From assembly GCA_034508935.3 (NCBI GenBank), contig CM067450.1, forward strand, positions 3,155,251-3,219,250: a DNA stretch of 64,000 nt, in the 5' to 3' direction. Source of the DNA: Berghia stephanieae (Eukaryota; Mollusca; Gastropoda; Nudibranchia; Aeolidiidae). The notes under the pieces were generated by a model. It made no database searches. It saw nothing but the letters and a program-made list of their open reading frames with translations, and was not told the DNA's origin. Numbering within the stretch: the stretch's first letter is position 1; each line of letters begins with the position of its first letter. Made by a program: the position numbers and the translations under genes. Positions 52,676 to 62,972 of this stretch are shown in pieces.

Positions 52676-52991
52676 AGAGATATACCAGTCACTTCATTTT
52701 TGTTGATTTGTCACATTGTATACTGCCATACTCTGAAAAGTGAAGTCCTAGGTTTGAGAGTTTTTGTCTAGATGAGAGTTATTCTAATCGATCGATATTT
52801 GAAGGACGAGTTTTCTGGTCAAAATTTTAAATACATGTTTGTGTGTTTTTTTCAGAGTAGGAAAGCATATAAATAACAACTTTGTAAATCCGGCAATACA
52901 ACAAATGTGACCTGCCGTCCCAAACAGTATTCCTGTCATATAACACACACTACATGGATGTCGGGTTTAACTCCTGCTTTAAATAAGAATT

Positions 52992-53218
52992 TTAAATGCC
53001 TTCAATACTAGAGATTTCTGCTACTTTTCAAAATTGGAAAAAATATATTAAAAATGAGCATGTGCATAGATAGTTTTATTCAACATGTAAAAACTAAAAA
53101 CCTTAACTTTGATACTACGCCTATAATTTGTCTCAGAAATAATGTAATAAATAGGCATAGGGTAAAAGTAACTCGGGTAAACTACGGATATAGTCGGTGT
53201 TAGGGTTGAGTGAGTTAA
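52992..53218. mobile_element. TTAA-flanked MITE, copy 3
   Basis: Same orientation as copy 2. The left TIR is eroded and the right is intact (TAGGGTTGAGTGAGTTAA). Confidence 0.75.
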
Positions 53219-53353
53219 ATGCTTTCAATGGAGAGTGAGTAGACTGTTTTAAAACTTCAATAAAACTTCCAATTCCTTTTTACTCAATAGCAGCTACAAA
53301 ATTACTTTAAATTTAAAATCTGTTCTTTGCATCGAGTTCATTCCAACATAATA

Positions 53354-53514
53354 CAGTGGAATCCTGATAAAGCCAACACCTCCAGACCAGACACATTGGT
53401 GGACTTGAATAAGGAAGATTGACTTTATCCACTATCAATGGAACACACTTAAGACTTAGATAAAGAACATAATTTGGGACCAACATGAGGTGTTGACTTT
53501 ATGGGATTCCACTG
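53354..53514. mobile_element. 161-bp pogo/Tigger-like MITE
   Basis: CAGTGGAATCCTGATAAAGC and the inverse of CAGTGGAATCCCATAAAGTC, with TA at 53352-53353 and 53515-53516. The similarity extends into CAACACCT. Confidence 0.88.
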
Positions 53515-53534
53515 TACCAGAGAGATGTGATGAG

Positions 53535-53805
53535 ACAAATATGTGGGCATGTCGTTGATATGATCATGGTGATCTATCCTGTCGTCATGGTAACACAAAA
53601 GCAAATTCTCTTACACTTTTAAAGAATTGATTTGTTATTTAAATGGAAATGTTTAAAAATAAAAACCAGGTGTTTGTCTGCATGTATTTCCCCCGTATAG
53701 AAAAGAAAGTAGGGCAGGCACTTATGTTGATAAACAAAAACAAAATCTGTAGTGAGTCGAGAAGTTCCAAAACGTTTACAAAACCAAGCTGCAAGACAAG
53801 TACAT
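53535..53805. other. no gene seen
   Basis: AT-rich intergenic sequence. Short open frames on both strands show no domain. Confidence 0.5.
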
Positions 53806-54960
53806 ATCAAGAAGGGTTTTATGGAGCTTGCGACATATTTAGGTCATATCAGCGCCAGTTAAAAGGAAGTAAATAGGATGGTCAAAAACATTCTCGACGT
53901 ACAATTAAAAGGACATAATAATAATAAGTAAGCCAAAGGGGAATATTTTAAATAGGGAACAGATGTAGATTCCAAGAGCACACTATCAGTGTATAAAAAT
54001 AAAATATCATCTCCCAAAACTATAACTATACATTCAACTGTTTCCCTCTCAGCCAAGGGCTCCGGCCATGATCAGGACAAAACTAAGTAAACTCATTTCA
54101 AGACAAAGACAGAGAGCTATTGGAATATAGAAGCCGTACAAGATGAAAGAAGACACAGTAAGTACCTCCCTGCCCACTATGGGGGTTCAAAAATCACACC
54201 CAGGAAAAAATATCTTTTCCTAAAACTTTAATTATGCATATGACTGTTTCCCTCACAGCCAAGGACTTTGATAAGGGAAAGGACAAAACCAAGTAATCTC
54301 ATTCCAAGACAAAGACAAAAAGCAAGTTGGAAAACAGATATAGGGGGATAGAAGACACAGTAAGTGACCTCCCTGCCCACTATGGGATGTCAGACATACA
54401 TGATATTCGTGGTGACCCACCACTCCAATCGGGTGTCATGCCTGGCTATTACAGGGAGTTGTTTTAGGTCGTTTTCTCAGGGTTTTACGGCACCTGCGAC
54501 ACTTATAGACTAGATAGTAAAAAAAATATCTAGACTGACACTTCAAGCGCCCGAGAAAATGTAAGACAAAGAAAAATGGTTAAAACAGGGAACAGATGTA
54601 GGAACACACATTCCAAGAGCAAACTATCAATTTGCTTTGTTTGAGATCACCTAAAAGTCCCATCCAAACAACAGCACAGGGTCCCACCAAGAGAAATTGA
54701 CTCAAATGCTTACAAAACATGATATTCAAAACAAAAAAGTATAAAAGTATATAACAGAGAGATGATTTACAAAAAAAAAAATGTCATCTCCCAAAATCTA
54801 CTTTACTACTATACATTTGACCATTTCCCTCTCAGCCAAGGACTCCGGTCAGGGCCAGGACAAACCAAGTAATCTAATTCATTCCAAGACTAAGATAGAA
54901 AGGAACTCGGAAAACAGATATAAGGGAGATAGAAGACAGTAAGTGACCTCCTAAAGTCTG
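53806..54960 (-). mobile_element. three antisense retroposon A copies or fragments
   Basis: 53806-54205, a 5' fragment 54210-54395, and 54475-54955. The last starts GTTTTACGGCACCTGCGAC. All share the GACAAAACCAAGTAATCTCA phrase or a close form. Confidence 0.8.
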
Positions 54961-55441
54961 AAATTGGAAAAGAGACTACAGTAAGAGTTCCACCAAGACA
55001 CGGGCACAGACAAGAGGGGAAAACACATTGTATCAATAAATAAAAACACACTCTCTGACACACATGCTACACACTCACATACCCTATAACTATAATGACT
55101 CTGACAAGTACACACGCACACAAGTGAGCACATATGCACGTGATTTTTAAATGTTGATAAAGGAATAGGTGACTAAAATTAGATAAAAGAAACTTAAAAT
55201 TCAACCCATAAATTTTCCCTACAAAATAAAAGTAAAATGACTTGATGTATTCGTCAACCTGTCGAAGTCTCTGTTGTCAAAAGTAATAAAATTATTCTCT
55301 TCACCATTGGACAGAAAAGTCACTGTCTCAAAACACAAGATTTTGGTTGAAAGCATTTCTGGACTTTTTTAAAAAGTTTTTTTTTTTTAAATGTTGCCAG
55401 AAAGCCCTTCACAATCTGTCTATAACATTAAATAATTAAAA
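54961..55441. other. 3' flank of the YME1L-like gene
   Basis: CA/CACA-rich to about 55140, then AT-rich unique sequence that may be the gene's 3' UTR. A T-run lies at 55378-55389. I could not identify a clear AATAAA signal on the minus strand. Confidence 0.45.
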
Positions 55442-57628
55442 TTACTTCAATGGTATGGCCTTCCCTTCAATCACAGCCTTGATCTCGTCTTTGTCCAAGG
55501 TTTCATACTTCATCAAAGCTTTGGCAAGTTGGTGCAGTTCTGAATTATGAGATTTCAAAATGAATTTGGCTCTGTCGTAAGCCTCTTGCATCAAGCGTTT
55601 TATCTCCTGGTCAATCATTTCTCTTTGACTCGGGCTGATTTCCATATCCGAAAAGCTTCGAAGTCCAACTTTATCGGACATTCCGTTGAGCATGACCATG
55701 GCTGTGGCTACTTGAGTGGCCTGTTTCAAATCTGACGAGGCACCAGTCGTGACTTTCTCGACGCCATAAATGATTTCCTCTGCTGCTCTGCCACCCATGG
55801 CAGTGTCCATGCTAGCTTTGAGTTGAGCTACAGTCCTGTTGTAAACTTCTTTCTCATCTAAGAAGGATGTGTGTCCTAGAGATTGTCCACGTGGGATAAT
55901 GGTGACTTTGTGAAGAGGGACAGCATCTTTGGTATAGTACGCCACTAAGGTGTGACCCGCCTCGTGATAGGCTGTCAGCCAATTGGTATCGTCGTCGGGG
56001 ATTTTATGCTTCCTCTCCGGTCCCATGAGAATTTTATCCCTGGCAAACTCCAGGTGTTCCATCGTGACAGTCTCACGATTGTCAATGGCAGCCTTTAAAG
56101 CCGCTTGGTTGATCAAGTTCTCCAACTCAGCACCAGAGAATCCTGTCGTGCCTTTTGCCAATTTATCCACATCCACGTCTGGAGATTTCTTCACTTTGCT
56201 GATGTAGAGTTCAATGATTTCTTTACGGCCTTGAAGATCGGGTAAGCTGACGGTGACCTCAACATCGAAACGACCGGGTCTCCGCAAGGCTTTGTCTAAA
56301 TTGTCTACTTTGTTGGTGGCGCCCAGAACAATGATGCCTTCATTTTGCTGGAAGCCATCCATCTCAGACAACAGCTGATTGATGGTCTGGTTGGCATATG
56401 GATGGATGGCAGAGTTGGTTCTTTTGGCACCTACAGAATCAAATTCATCAATGAAGATGATGCATGGAGCGGCTTGTTTTGCAGCTGTGAATAACTGTCG
56501 GATACGCTTGGCCCCTAGACCGACAAACATTTCATCAAATTCAGACCCAGCTGCATGAAAGAAAGGAACACTGGCTTCCCCAGCCACGGCTCTTGCCAAC
56601 AGAGTTTTACCTACTCCAGGTGGTCCTATTAAAAGAACTCCTTTGGGCAGCTTGGCTCCTATTGCAGTGTATCTATCGGGGTCTCTCAAGAAATTCACAA
56701 TGTCTTGCAATTCTTCCTTGGCTTCTGCGGCACCTTTGACATCATCAAAGGTAACAGTGACATCTTCAGGATTAACTTCGTAATTCGTGCCGCTGAGGAA
56801 GCCTAGAGATCCACCAGTCCTCATAGAAAAACTTGATGAGACTATCTGTAAAATGAGCCACACCGTAAAAGCAAACAACAAAAGCGAGCGAAGTCCTCCC
56901 ATTCTTCTCTTGCCGAGCTCCTCCTTAGCTTTATACCCTTCTGCAAACGCCACATTGATGCGACGCTCTGTGTCAGAGTCTGCATTGGCGGATGTGGTCG
57001 ACTGGGCTCCCATCGTTGTAGTTGACGAACCAGCGCCGCCGACATTTGTTGCAGTATTAAGTTTCTCAGACAGTTTTTTGTCTGAACGAGTGTTAAAGAA
57101 ATCTGGAATATTGTCAAGGACGGACGAGTCCTTTTTCAAACGAGTTCCAATTCCCAATGTCTGCTCTGAACGACGAGTCTTGAACCCTCTATGTTGAATA
57201 TGAAAATGGTTCTGAGCGAGGGTGTTGAATATGTGCTGGAAAGACCTCGTTTTCGCTGCCGATTGAATATAGCTGGGGAGACAAGTTGATTCTTGATCTC
57301 GACTGAGCTCAAATTTGGAAAAACCTGTTTTGTTTTCAAAGAAACTTTCAGCTGAGACGTGGTTTTCTCTCCAACGGGGCGCTACTCCAGACTGACAATT
57401 TCTCCTCATGAGAGCAGATGTTGGGCTTTGAACCTCGTGGACCAGATCCTTTAGCAGACAGCTCAGGTCAGAAATCTGTAGAGGGGTGACAGCCGGGTTG
57501 TCTTTTTGATGCTTGTTTCTATCCTTCTTGTTGGATTTGTTGTGCTGACTGTATCTGTGTCGTCCTGCTGTGGCCTGGTTAGACATGGCCCGTACTCCAG
57601 AGATCAAATTTGACAGGTGGGACATTGC
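55442..57628 (-). CDS. YME1L1: YME1L-like i-AAA protease, mitochondrial inner membrane (727 residues, one coding exon)
   Basis: ATP-dependent zinc metalloprotease that degrades inner-membrane and intermembrane-space proteins; family members form hexamers. Basic N-terminus, a [14 protein letters not shown] segment and [10 protein letters not shown] as in animal YME1L. One membrane helix follows (about 246-264), then AAA+: GPPGVGKT (334-341), pore [11 protein letters not shown] (389-396; usually DELD) and ALRRPGRFD. The M41 site is HEAGH (554-558), with the third ligand Asp in TTGASSD (about 632). Two membrane helices would indicate AFG3L2; only one is seen. ATG 57625 follows an acceptor TTCCATCAG at 57629, so an upstream leader exon is likely. 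Having no introns in 2184 coding bases is unusual. Confidence 0.93.
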   Translation of the reverse strand, partial: AMSHLSNLISGVRAMSNQATAGRHRYSQHNKSNKKDRNKHQKDNPAVTPLQISDLSCLLKDLVHEVQSPTSALMRRNCQSGVAPRWRENHVSAESFFENKTGFSKFELSRDQESTCLPSYIQSAAKTRSFQHIFNTLAQNHFHIQHRGFKTRRSEQTLGIGTRLKKDSSVLDNIPDFFNTRSDKKLSEKLNTATNVGGAGSSTTTMGAQSTTSANADSDTERRINVAFAEGYKAKEELGKRRMGGLRSLLLFAFTVWLILQIVSSSFSMRTGGSLGFLSGTNYEVNPEDVTVTFDDVKGAAEAKEELQDIVNFLRDPDRYTAIGAKLPKGVLLIGPPGVGKTLLARAVAGEASVPFFHAAGSEFDEMFVGLGAKRIRQLFTAAKQAAPCIIFIDEFDSVGAKRTNSAIHPYANQTINQLLSEMDGFQQNEGIIVLGATNKVDNLDKALRRPGRFDVEVTVSLPDLQGRKEIIELYISKVKKSPDVDVDKLAKGTTGFSGAELENLINQAALKAAIDNRETVTMEHLEFARDKILMGPERKHKIPDDDTNWLTAYHEAGHTLVAYYTKDAVPLHKVTIIPRGQSLGHTSFLDEKEVYNRTVAQLKASMDTAMGGRAAEEIIYGVEKVTTGASSDLKQATQVATAMVMLNGMSDKVGLRSFSDMEISPSQREMIDQEIKRLMQEAYDRAKFILKSHNSELHQLAKALMKYETLDKDEIKAVIEGKAIPLK

Positions 57629-57699
57629 CTGATGGAATGAATGAAAAAAAAATTATTAACAAATAAGTAACAAAAAAATATATTTTAAGAAACTTGAAA

Positions 57700-58000
57700 A
57701 CTTGAGCTTTTATATAGCGCAATATGCACTAAACATGCTCAAAGTGCTTTACAAAGGGTCCCTGACCAACAGCAACACGTAACATGTAGAACGAGACATG
57801 ACGCCTGTTAGGTGATATTACAATTTTTGTCCTGACAGAGACAACACTGTTAACTCATTTTACACCGGAGTACAGGGAAAGAATGTGAGTAAAAAACCTT
57901 TTCCAAGGACTCAACTATGCGCTGAGAGAGGCTCGACTTCAGGACATTCCGATCCGAAAGCAAGTGTCACACCACAAGACCAAATAGCCGCACATTTCAA
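57700..58000 (-). mobile_element. SINE family B
   Basis: Antisense complete copy about 75 bp upstream of the YME1L-like acceptor, GAGCTTTTATATAGCGC to the head near 57995. Confidence 0.85.
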
Positions 58001-58340
58001 TAATATAAATTTCAGAAATAGAGCTCTTAAAAAAATGCATATCCTTTTTAAATACTAAACAAACATAGACACATCCAAATACCCTTGCCCACCCCTATGA
58101 TTATTTGATAAAAACGTAAAAATTATTTGATTGTATCTTTAGAAAGTATATTTCACTCAATAAGCTGGTGTTTTCATCCAACAACCATGATGGCAGAGAA
58201 CAACTGGATACTGGATAACATTGAAAGAAAGAAGAAACAAACATAAAGTGTAGATATTTTATAAACTTATAGTATGCGAGAACAAACAGCTATAACAACA
58301 GAGACCACCAAGGAAAACCAAAGAAATGAGCACTGTTATC

Positions 58341-58574
58341 ATGGGTGCCAGCAGGAAGAAGTGCTGAAACCTGAAACTAAAATCTTGACATTTTGCCAAA
58401 CCTGAAAATGTTCCTACTAAAATGCGGCCTAAACTTTACTCTTATTTCATCATTGTTTTTATACCATTATTAAATGATTACACAGCAAACTCAAAACACT
58501 GAAACCGGAGGTATTTGACTTCGAGATATCGCGAAACCGAAATTCCGGCATGAACCGGAAAACTGGCAGCTATG
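58341..58574. mobile_element. MITE family J, copy 1
   Basis: Starts CATGGGTGCCAGCAGGAAG and ends AACTGGCAGCTATG. Paired with the copy at 59106 in the same orientation. Confidence 0.8.
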
Positions 58575-59105
58575 ACTGCTATCAGCTACCCCACTCCAGA
58601 GAGAATACCACAGTCAGACCATTTATTCCAAGTACAAAAAGGTTATGTGAAGAATGATAACTCCTTTGTTTAGATCACAATTCAATTTATTGAAGATAAC
58701 AAATGATGAAACATTCTGCAGAGAAGATGTAAGCGATAAACATATTATTCAACAACCAAACAGAAACTAAATGAACTTGGTAATAGTAATAACTTGGCAT
58801 TATGGAATTCCCTCCCTAAGAACCTGGGAAATTCCAACAGTTATGAAAAATTTACTCGTCATTCAGAAAACATGTCTGTCACAGGAAAAATTCGTAATTA
58901 TTAGGAGAAAAAAATTGTAGTTGCTATTGTTGCCTTTAAAAATCAACAATTCATTCTTATCCTCATAAGGATTAAATAACACTTCAAAATCCTTAAAATT
59001 ATCTAGTCTGGCATCAACTTTCATTTTCAACAAGTTTTAATGACTCAAGAAGTTCAGAAATTGGTGCCAAAAGTTTGTAATTCTATTGATGTTTCATTGT
59101 AGTAG
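58575..59105. other. no gene seen
   Basis: AT-rich. A minus-strand-like phrase 'TTGGCATTATGGAATTCCCT' may be a LINE C-terminal remnant, but it is too short to call. Confidence 0.35.
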
Positions 59106-59359
59106 CATGGGGGCCAGCAGGAAGAAGTGCTGCAACCTGAAACTAAAATCTCGACACTTTGCCAAACCTGAAAATGTTCCTACTGAAAAAGCGGCCTAAT
59201 CATCACCGTTTTTATACCATTTTAATGCTGAATCACGTTTTTCGAATTTTTACCGATGCTATTAGGTTATTTTACTCAAAACACTGAAACCAGAGATATT
59301 TGACTTAGAGATATCGCGAAACCGAAATTCCGGCATGAACCGGAAAACTGGCACCCATG
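59106..59359. mobile_element. MITE family J, copy 2
   Basis: CATGGGGGCCAGCAGGAAG to AACTGGCACCCATG. Ends CATGGGTGCCAG/CTGGCACCCATG are inverse. The middle differs from copy 1 near 59215-59275. Confidence 0.82.
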
Positions 59360-59689
59360 AGTAGTAGGCAGGTCTGCATGACCTATCTTCTGTACATAAG
59401 CTGTAACAAATTGAATTGAATTGGACAGTGGACCCCAACAATTGGGTAGAGACTGGCAATGGTCCATGGATTCATGGGATTGGGTCACAAAATAAGCATT
59501 TCATTATTTCCATTTTTATCGACTTCTTATTTTGACAATCAGTCACCTGAGTACGTTTTTGGTACAACTATATTTTATTCTTTTTTTGAAATTTATTTCA
59601 ATACAATCAATAAAAATTTATCAAATCAATACAATTGATGCTGTGTATCTAGGTGAAATACTCATACATCCACCAGCCTGATATAGCAT

Positions 59690-59830
59690 ACCAACACACA
59701 AAACTGAGTGTAATCTCGAATGTTTATAGTCTGAATGAAAATTTAGTGAGAACTAATTATTAAAATGGCTGTCTAAAAACAATAACAAAGAGCTGAGTGA
59801 CATCATCTTTGTTTCTTCTCTGCAAAACAT
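59690..59830 (-). mobile_element. repeat family H, diverged
   Basis: ACACACAAAACTGAGTGTAA, GTTTATAGTCTGAAT and AACAATAACAAAGAGCTGAG follow the family order. Confidence 0.6.
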
Positions 59831-60484
59831 AAACAATCAAATGTCCCTTCACCCTCGACAGGCTGCAGTAAATTCATCAAACATCCACAAGTCCACTGTG
59901 ACATTTTAAAAAAAAGGATGATCACTACAGATATAGAACATTGTTATGATGATGTGCCTTTCCGGCTGGGTAATCAATGATTTCTCTTGTATACTAGACC
60001 GGAATCAGAAAGGTAATAGTGCAAACAAAACTTGTGACAATAGATGCCATATATCAAACAAATACCAAAAACTCTCCAGACAGACCAGGGGTGTGATGAT
60101 AGCTTCTTGTTCAACAATTTGTACTTATAAAATAATTTATATAAACTGGCAGGATAAATAAAACACCATTGTGAGAACAACTCAAAAAGGAAACAATAAT
60201 CCAAAGGACTTGATGATTTATATACACAATACACTGCATGGAAAACAACACACCATAAAATAAAAGGGGAGACTTTTCCCATATGAGTTGATCCTTGCAA
60301 TTATTACTACTCAGTCATTGACCAAGGGACTGAAACAGGGTAGTGAAAGCATTCAAATAAAGATGTTTCCTTAGGTTGACATGAAGTGGAAAACTCTTGT
60401 TAGTTTCTCTATATATTTTTTAATTCAAACATTCAGTGACGTTTTGAGATGACAAATCCATTCAGAAATTAAGAAAAGACTATG
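59831..60484. other. no gene seen
   Basis: Unique AT-rich sequence. A 108-residue minus frame (59974-60300) is Cys/Tyr/Phe-rich with no domain or splice support. Confidence 0.45.
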
Positions 60485-60778
60485 AGGATAATGTGGTCTA
60501 GTGGAATGACACTCGCTTTCGGACCGGAAGGTCCTGGGTTCGAGCCTTGCGCTCGGCGCATAGTTGAGTCCTTGGAAAAGGCTCTTTACTCACATTCTCT
60601 CACCGTACTCAGGTGTAAAATGAGTACCTGGCCTTTGTCCAAAAAATTGTAACATCGCCTAACAGGCGTCATGTCCCGTCCTATATGTTAAATGTTGCTG
60701 TTGACCAGGGACCCCTTGTAAAGCGCTTTGAGCACGTTTAGTGGATATTGCGCTATATAAAAGCTCAATTTTTTTTCT
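60485..60778 (+). mobile_element. SINE family B
   Basis: Well-preserved sense copy: TGTGGTCTAGTGGAATGACA head, GGGTTCGAGCCTTGCGCTCG, GCGCTATATAAAAGCTCAAT tail. Confidence 0.88.
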
Positions 60779-60887
60779 TTTTTTTTTTCATTGCTTGACC
60801 CAAGCCTGATACCAGTGCGTCATCAGTGTACTGCTGGGTCATCTCTCTACTCTTTAGACTCGACGGACATGATAATAAATGTCAGGT

Positions 60888-61045
60888 TGGTTTAATGAAC
60901 TCATAGCCTGATATCAAAAAAATTATGTCATAATCATAAAACAATAAGATGACCATGAAAAGGAAGTTGTGAATTGTGCATTCCAAAAGGTCAACCACCA
61001 ATATACATTTGTTTCCGTGAGCACCACTAACTAACAACTCGCTTT
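60888..61045. mobile_element. MITE family I remnant
   Basis: CTCATAGCCTGATATC and an inverted GTGAGCACCACTAACTAACA resemble the ends and core of family I. Heavily diverged. Confidence 0.4.
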
Positions 61046-61194
61046 TCACTTATCTTTTGTTATCCAACAACTAAATTACTTAGAATTAGAAGTGTTGAGA
61101 ATATGAACATCGCATAGTATTGGATAGTATTCTAAGTCTAGTATTTAGTATTCTTATTCTTAGCCTCAAGTTTTAGTTTTATTATTAATATTAT

Positions 61195-61579
61195 TGATTT
61201 AGGTAATTTCAGCGCCAGTATAAAGTAAAGGAAGAAAATGGGATTGTTAAATAATTACAGATTTACAATTAAAAGTAAAAGCACACAAGAAAAGTAAGCC
61301 AAAGGGATATGGTACAAATACAAATAGGGAACATGTGCAGATTCCAGCAGCATACACTATCAAAGTCTCATTCATTCAGACACAAGACAGGATACCACTG
61401 AGAGGAATACACTCAAATACTTACACTTAAACAATAATATAAATTGAAAACAACAAATAGAATATACATAACAGAGATATGATTTACAATCTCCCAAAAC
61501 ATTAAATATACACTATACATTTGACTGTTTCCCTCCTGGCCAAGGTAAAACCAAGTGTAATCTCATTCCAAGACAAAGA
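61195..61579 (-). mobile_element. retroposon family A, interrupted by element 2
   Basis: Antisense. It follows the family order up to CCAAGACAAAGA and then stops abruptly at 61580, where the next transposon begins. The missing 5' part should lie beyond the window. Confidence 0.85.
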
Positions 61580-61899
61580 TAGGTACTTTCATCGCGGCCG
61601 CGATTCCCCCAGTCCCTCCCCTCGCTAGATCGTGTGCCCCAATTTCCCCATCAAGTTACATCAACTCTTTTTTCTAGGTCATGTTTGATATTCGTTTTGC
61701 GGTGTATTATAAAATTGTTTCCTAATTTTAAAAGTTCCGATGTTGAGGATTATTTCTACATAATTTTCTTTAAAATTAATAGATTCTATCTTGTGGTGAT
61801 TTCACAATGAAAATTTGTCAGTTTTTGTCGAAACGTAACTCAAAAACTACTCATCCGACAATAAAAATTTAAAAAACGACAGAATCGTCGACTATTCCA

Positions 61900-62240
61900 C
61901 TTTTCCATGAGCAGGCGACAATCTAAATAGAACACCGGCATGACGTCACAAAGAACCGGCAAACGCACCCTCTAAAACGCTTGAATTTGGAGGCGCGCCG
62001 GAAGTTGATCTACGAGTAACCAAATTTAAACTCCCACTTCACTTTCTTCCTTTGTCTTGATTGCCGAAGTTGTGGATTGGTTTGGTTTTCATTTACATCA
62101 TCTGTTGTTGACAGTTCAGTTGTATTGTTCAACGTGGAAATGTGATTTCAGCTTCATGACCAGTTATCGAACTTCATTCTATCTTTGAATTCGTTTCGGA
62201 TTTGGTGAATATAAATACCTATATAATTGATATTATTTTT
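61900..62240 (+). promoter_or_regulatory. putative promoter/leader of the element 2 gene
   Basis: GC-richer unique sequence with CATGACGTCACAAAG (CRE-like) and GGAGGCGCGCCGGAAG (ETS-like GGAAG). It precedes T/C-rich sequence and the gene. Inferred only. Confidence 0.35.
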
Positions 62241-62374
62241 AAAAAGTGAATTGGTGTGGTGCTTGCCTCTGCCAGCTTACCACCCATCACCTGTTGTTTC
62301 TTTTAATTATTGATCTTAATTTTATTCATCTTCTTCTTTCTTTTTCTGTTTCCTCCTCCTTTCCTTTTGATTCT

Positions 62375-62500
62375 CTTTCTCTTCTTCCCCCCCCCCCCCC
62401 CCCACCACCACTACTTCTCCTCCTCCTCCTCCTCCTTCTTCTTCTTCTTCTTCAACTTCTCTTCCTCCTGCTTCTTTTTTTTTTTTTCTTCTTTCATGTT
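62375..62500. repeat. poly-C and CTC/CTT tract
   Basis: A run of about 18 C, then CCA, CTC and TTC units in the probable leader intron of the element 2 gene. Confidence 0.9.
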
Positions 62501-62972
62501 TAATGCTTTACACACCATGTATGAGATATTTTTAGTAACTTCTTAGCGTCTTAGCCTTAGCAAATCATATTCAAGAATTGGATTTGCCCTTGCAGGGATT
62601 GTTTCTCACTTTTTTCTTAACTGTAACTGTAATTTAATCTATGTCTTTATTTTTATAAATTTTTAAGTCATTTAAGTCACTCTTTTTCTTCCCCCTCTTC
62701 ATGTCTTGTTGGTTAATGTTGGCAGTCAGTTTTGAAAAACATGTTTTGCAGCATGTGCGAGACCTTGTCTGAAGGCTTCTGCCCAATTGAATTTTTAAAA
62801 AATACATAATAATAATTTAGCATTGAAAATAGCTCGCCCTTGCGGGAAATTACTGCTCTCTTTTTTGAAATAGTAACTTAGCAATTTGTTATTAAATTGA
62901 TTATTTGAAACTGACAACCTTCAGTCACTATTCTCACATTGTTCATCATTCTTTTTAACTCAAGACATCATT

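Noticed and set aside
55442-57628. Identity as AFG3L2/paraplegin (m-AAA) rather than YME1L
   Set aside because: Only one membrane helix precedes the AAA domain, and the [11 protein letters not shown] and RGFKT segments match YME1L.
6124-60778. tRNA genes suggested by A/B-box matches
   Set aside because: Every match is followed by a constant non-tRNA body and tail shared between copies, so they are SINE heads. No complete cloverleaf with a discriminator end was convincing.
16403-61590. Recurrent peptide around [14 protein letters not shown] seen in many places
   Set aside because: It is the chance translation of retroposon family A in both orientations, not a gene family.
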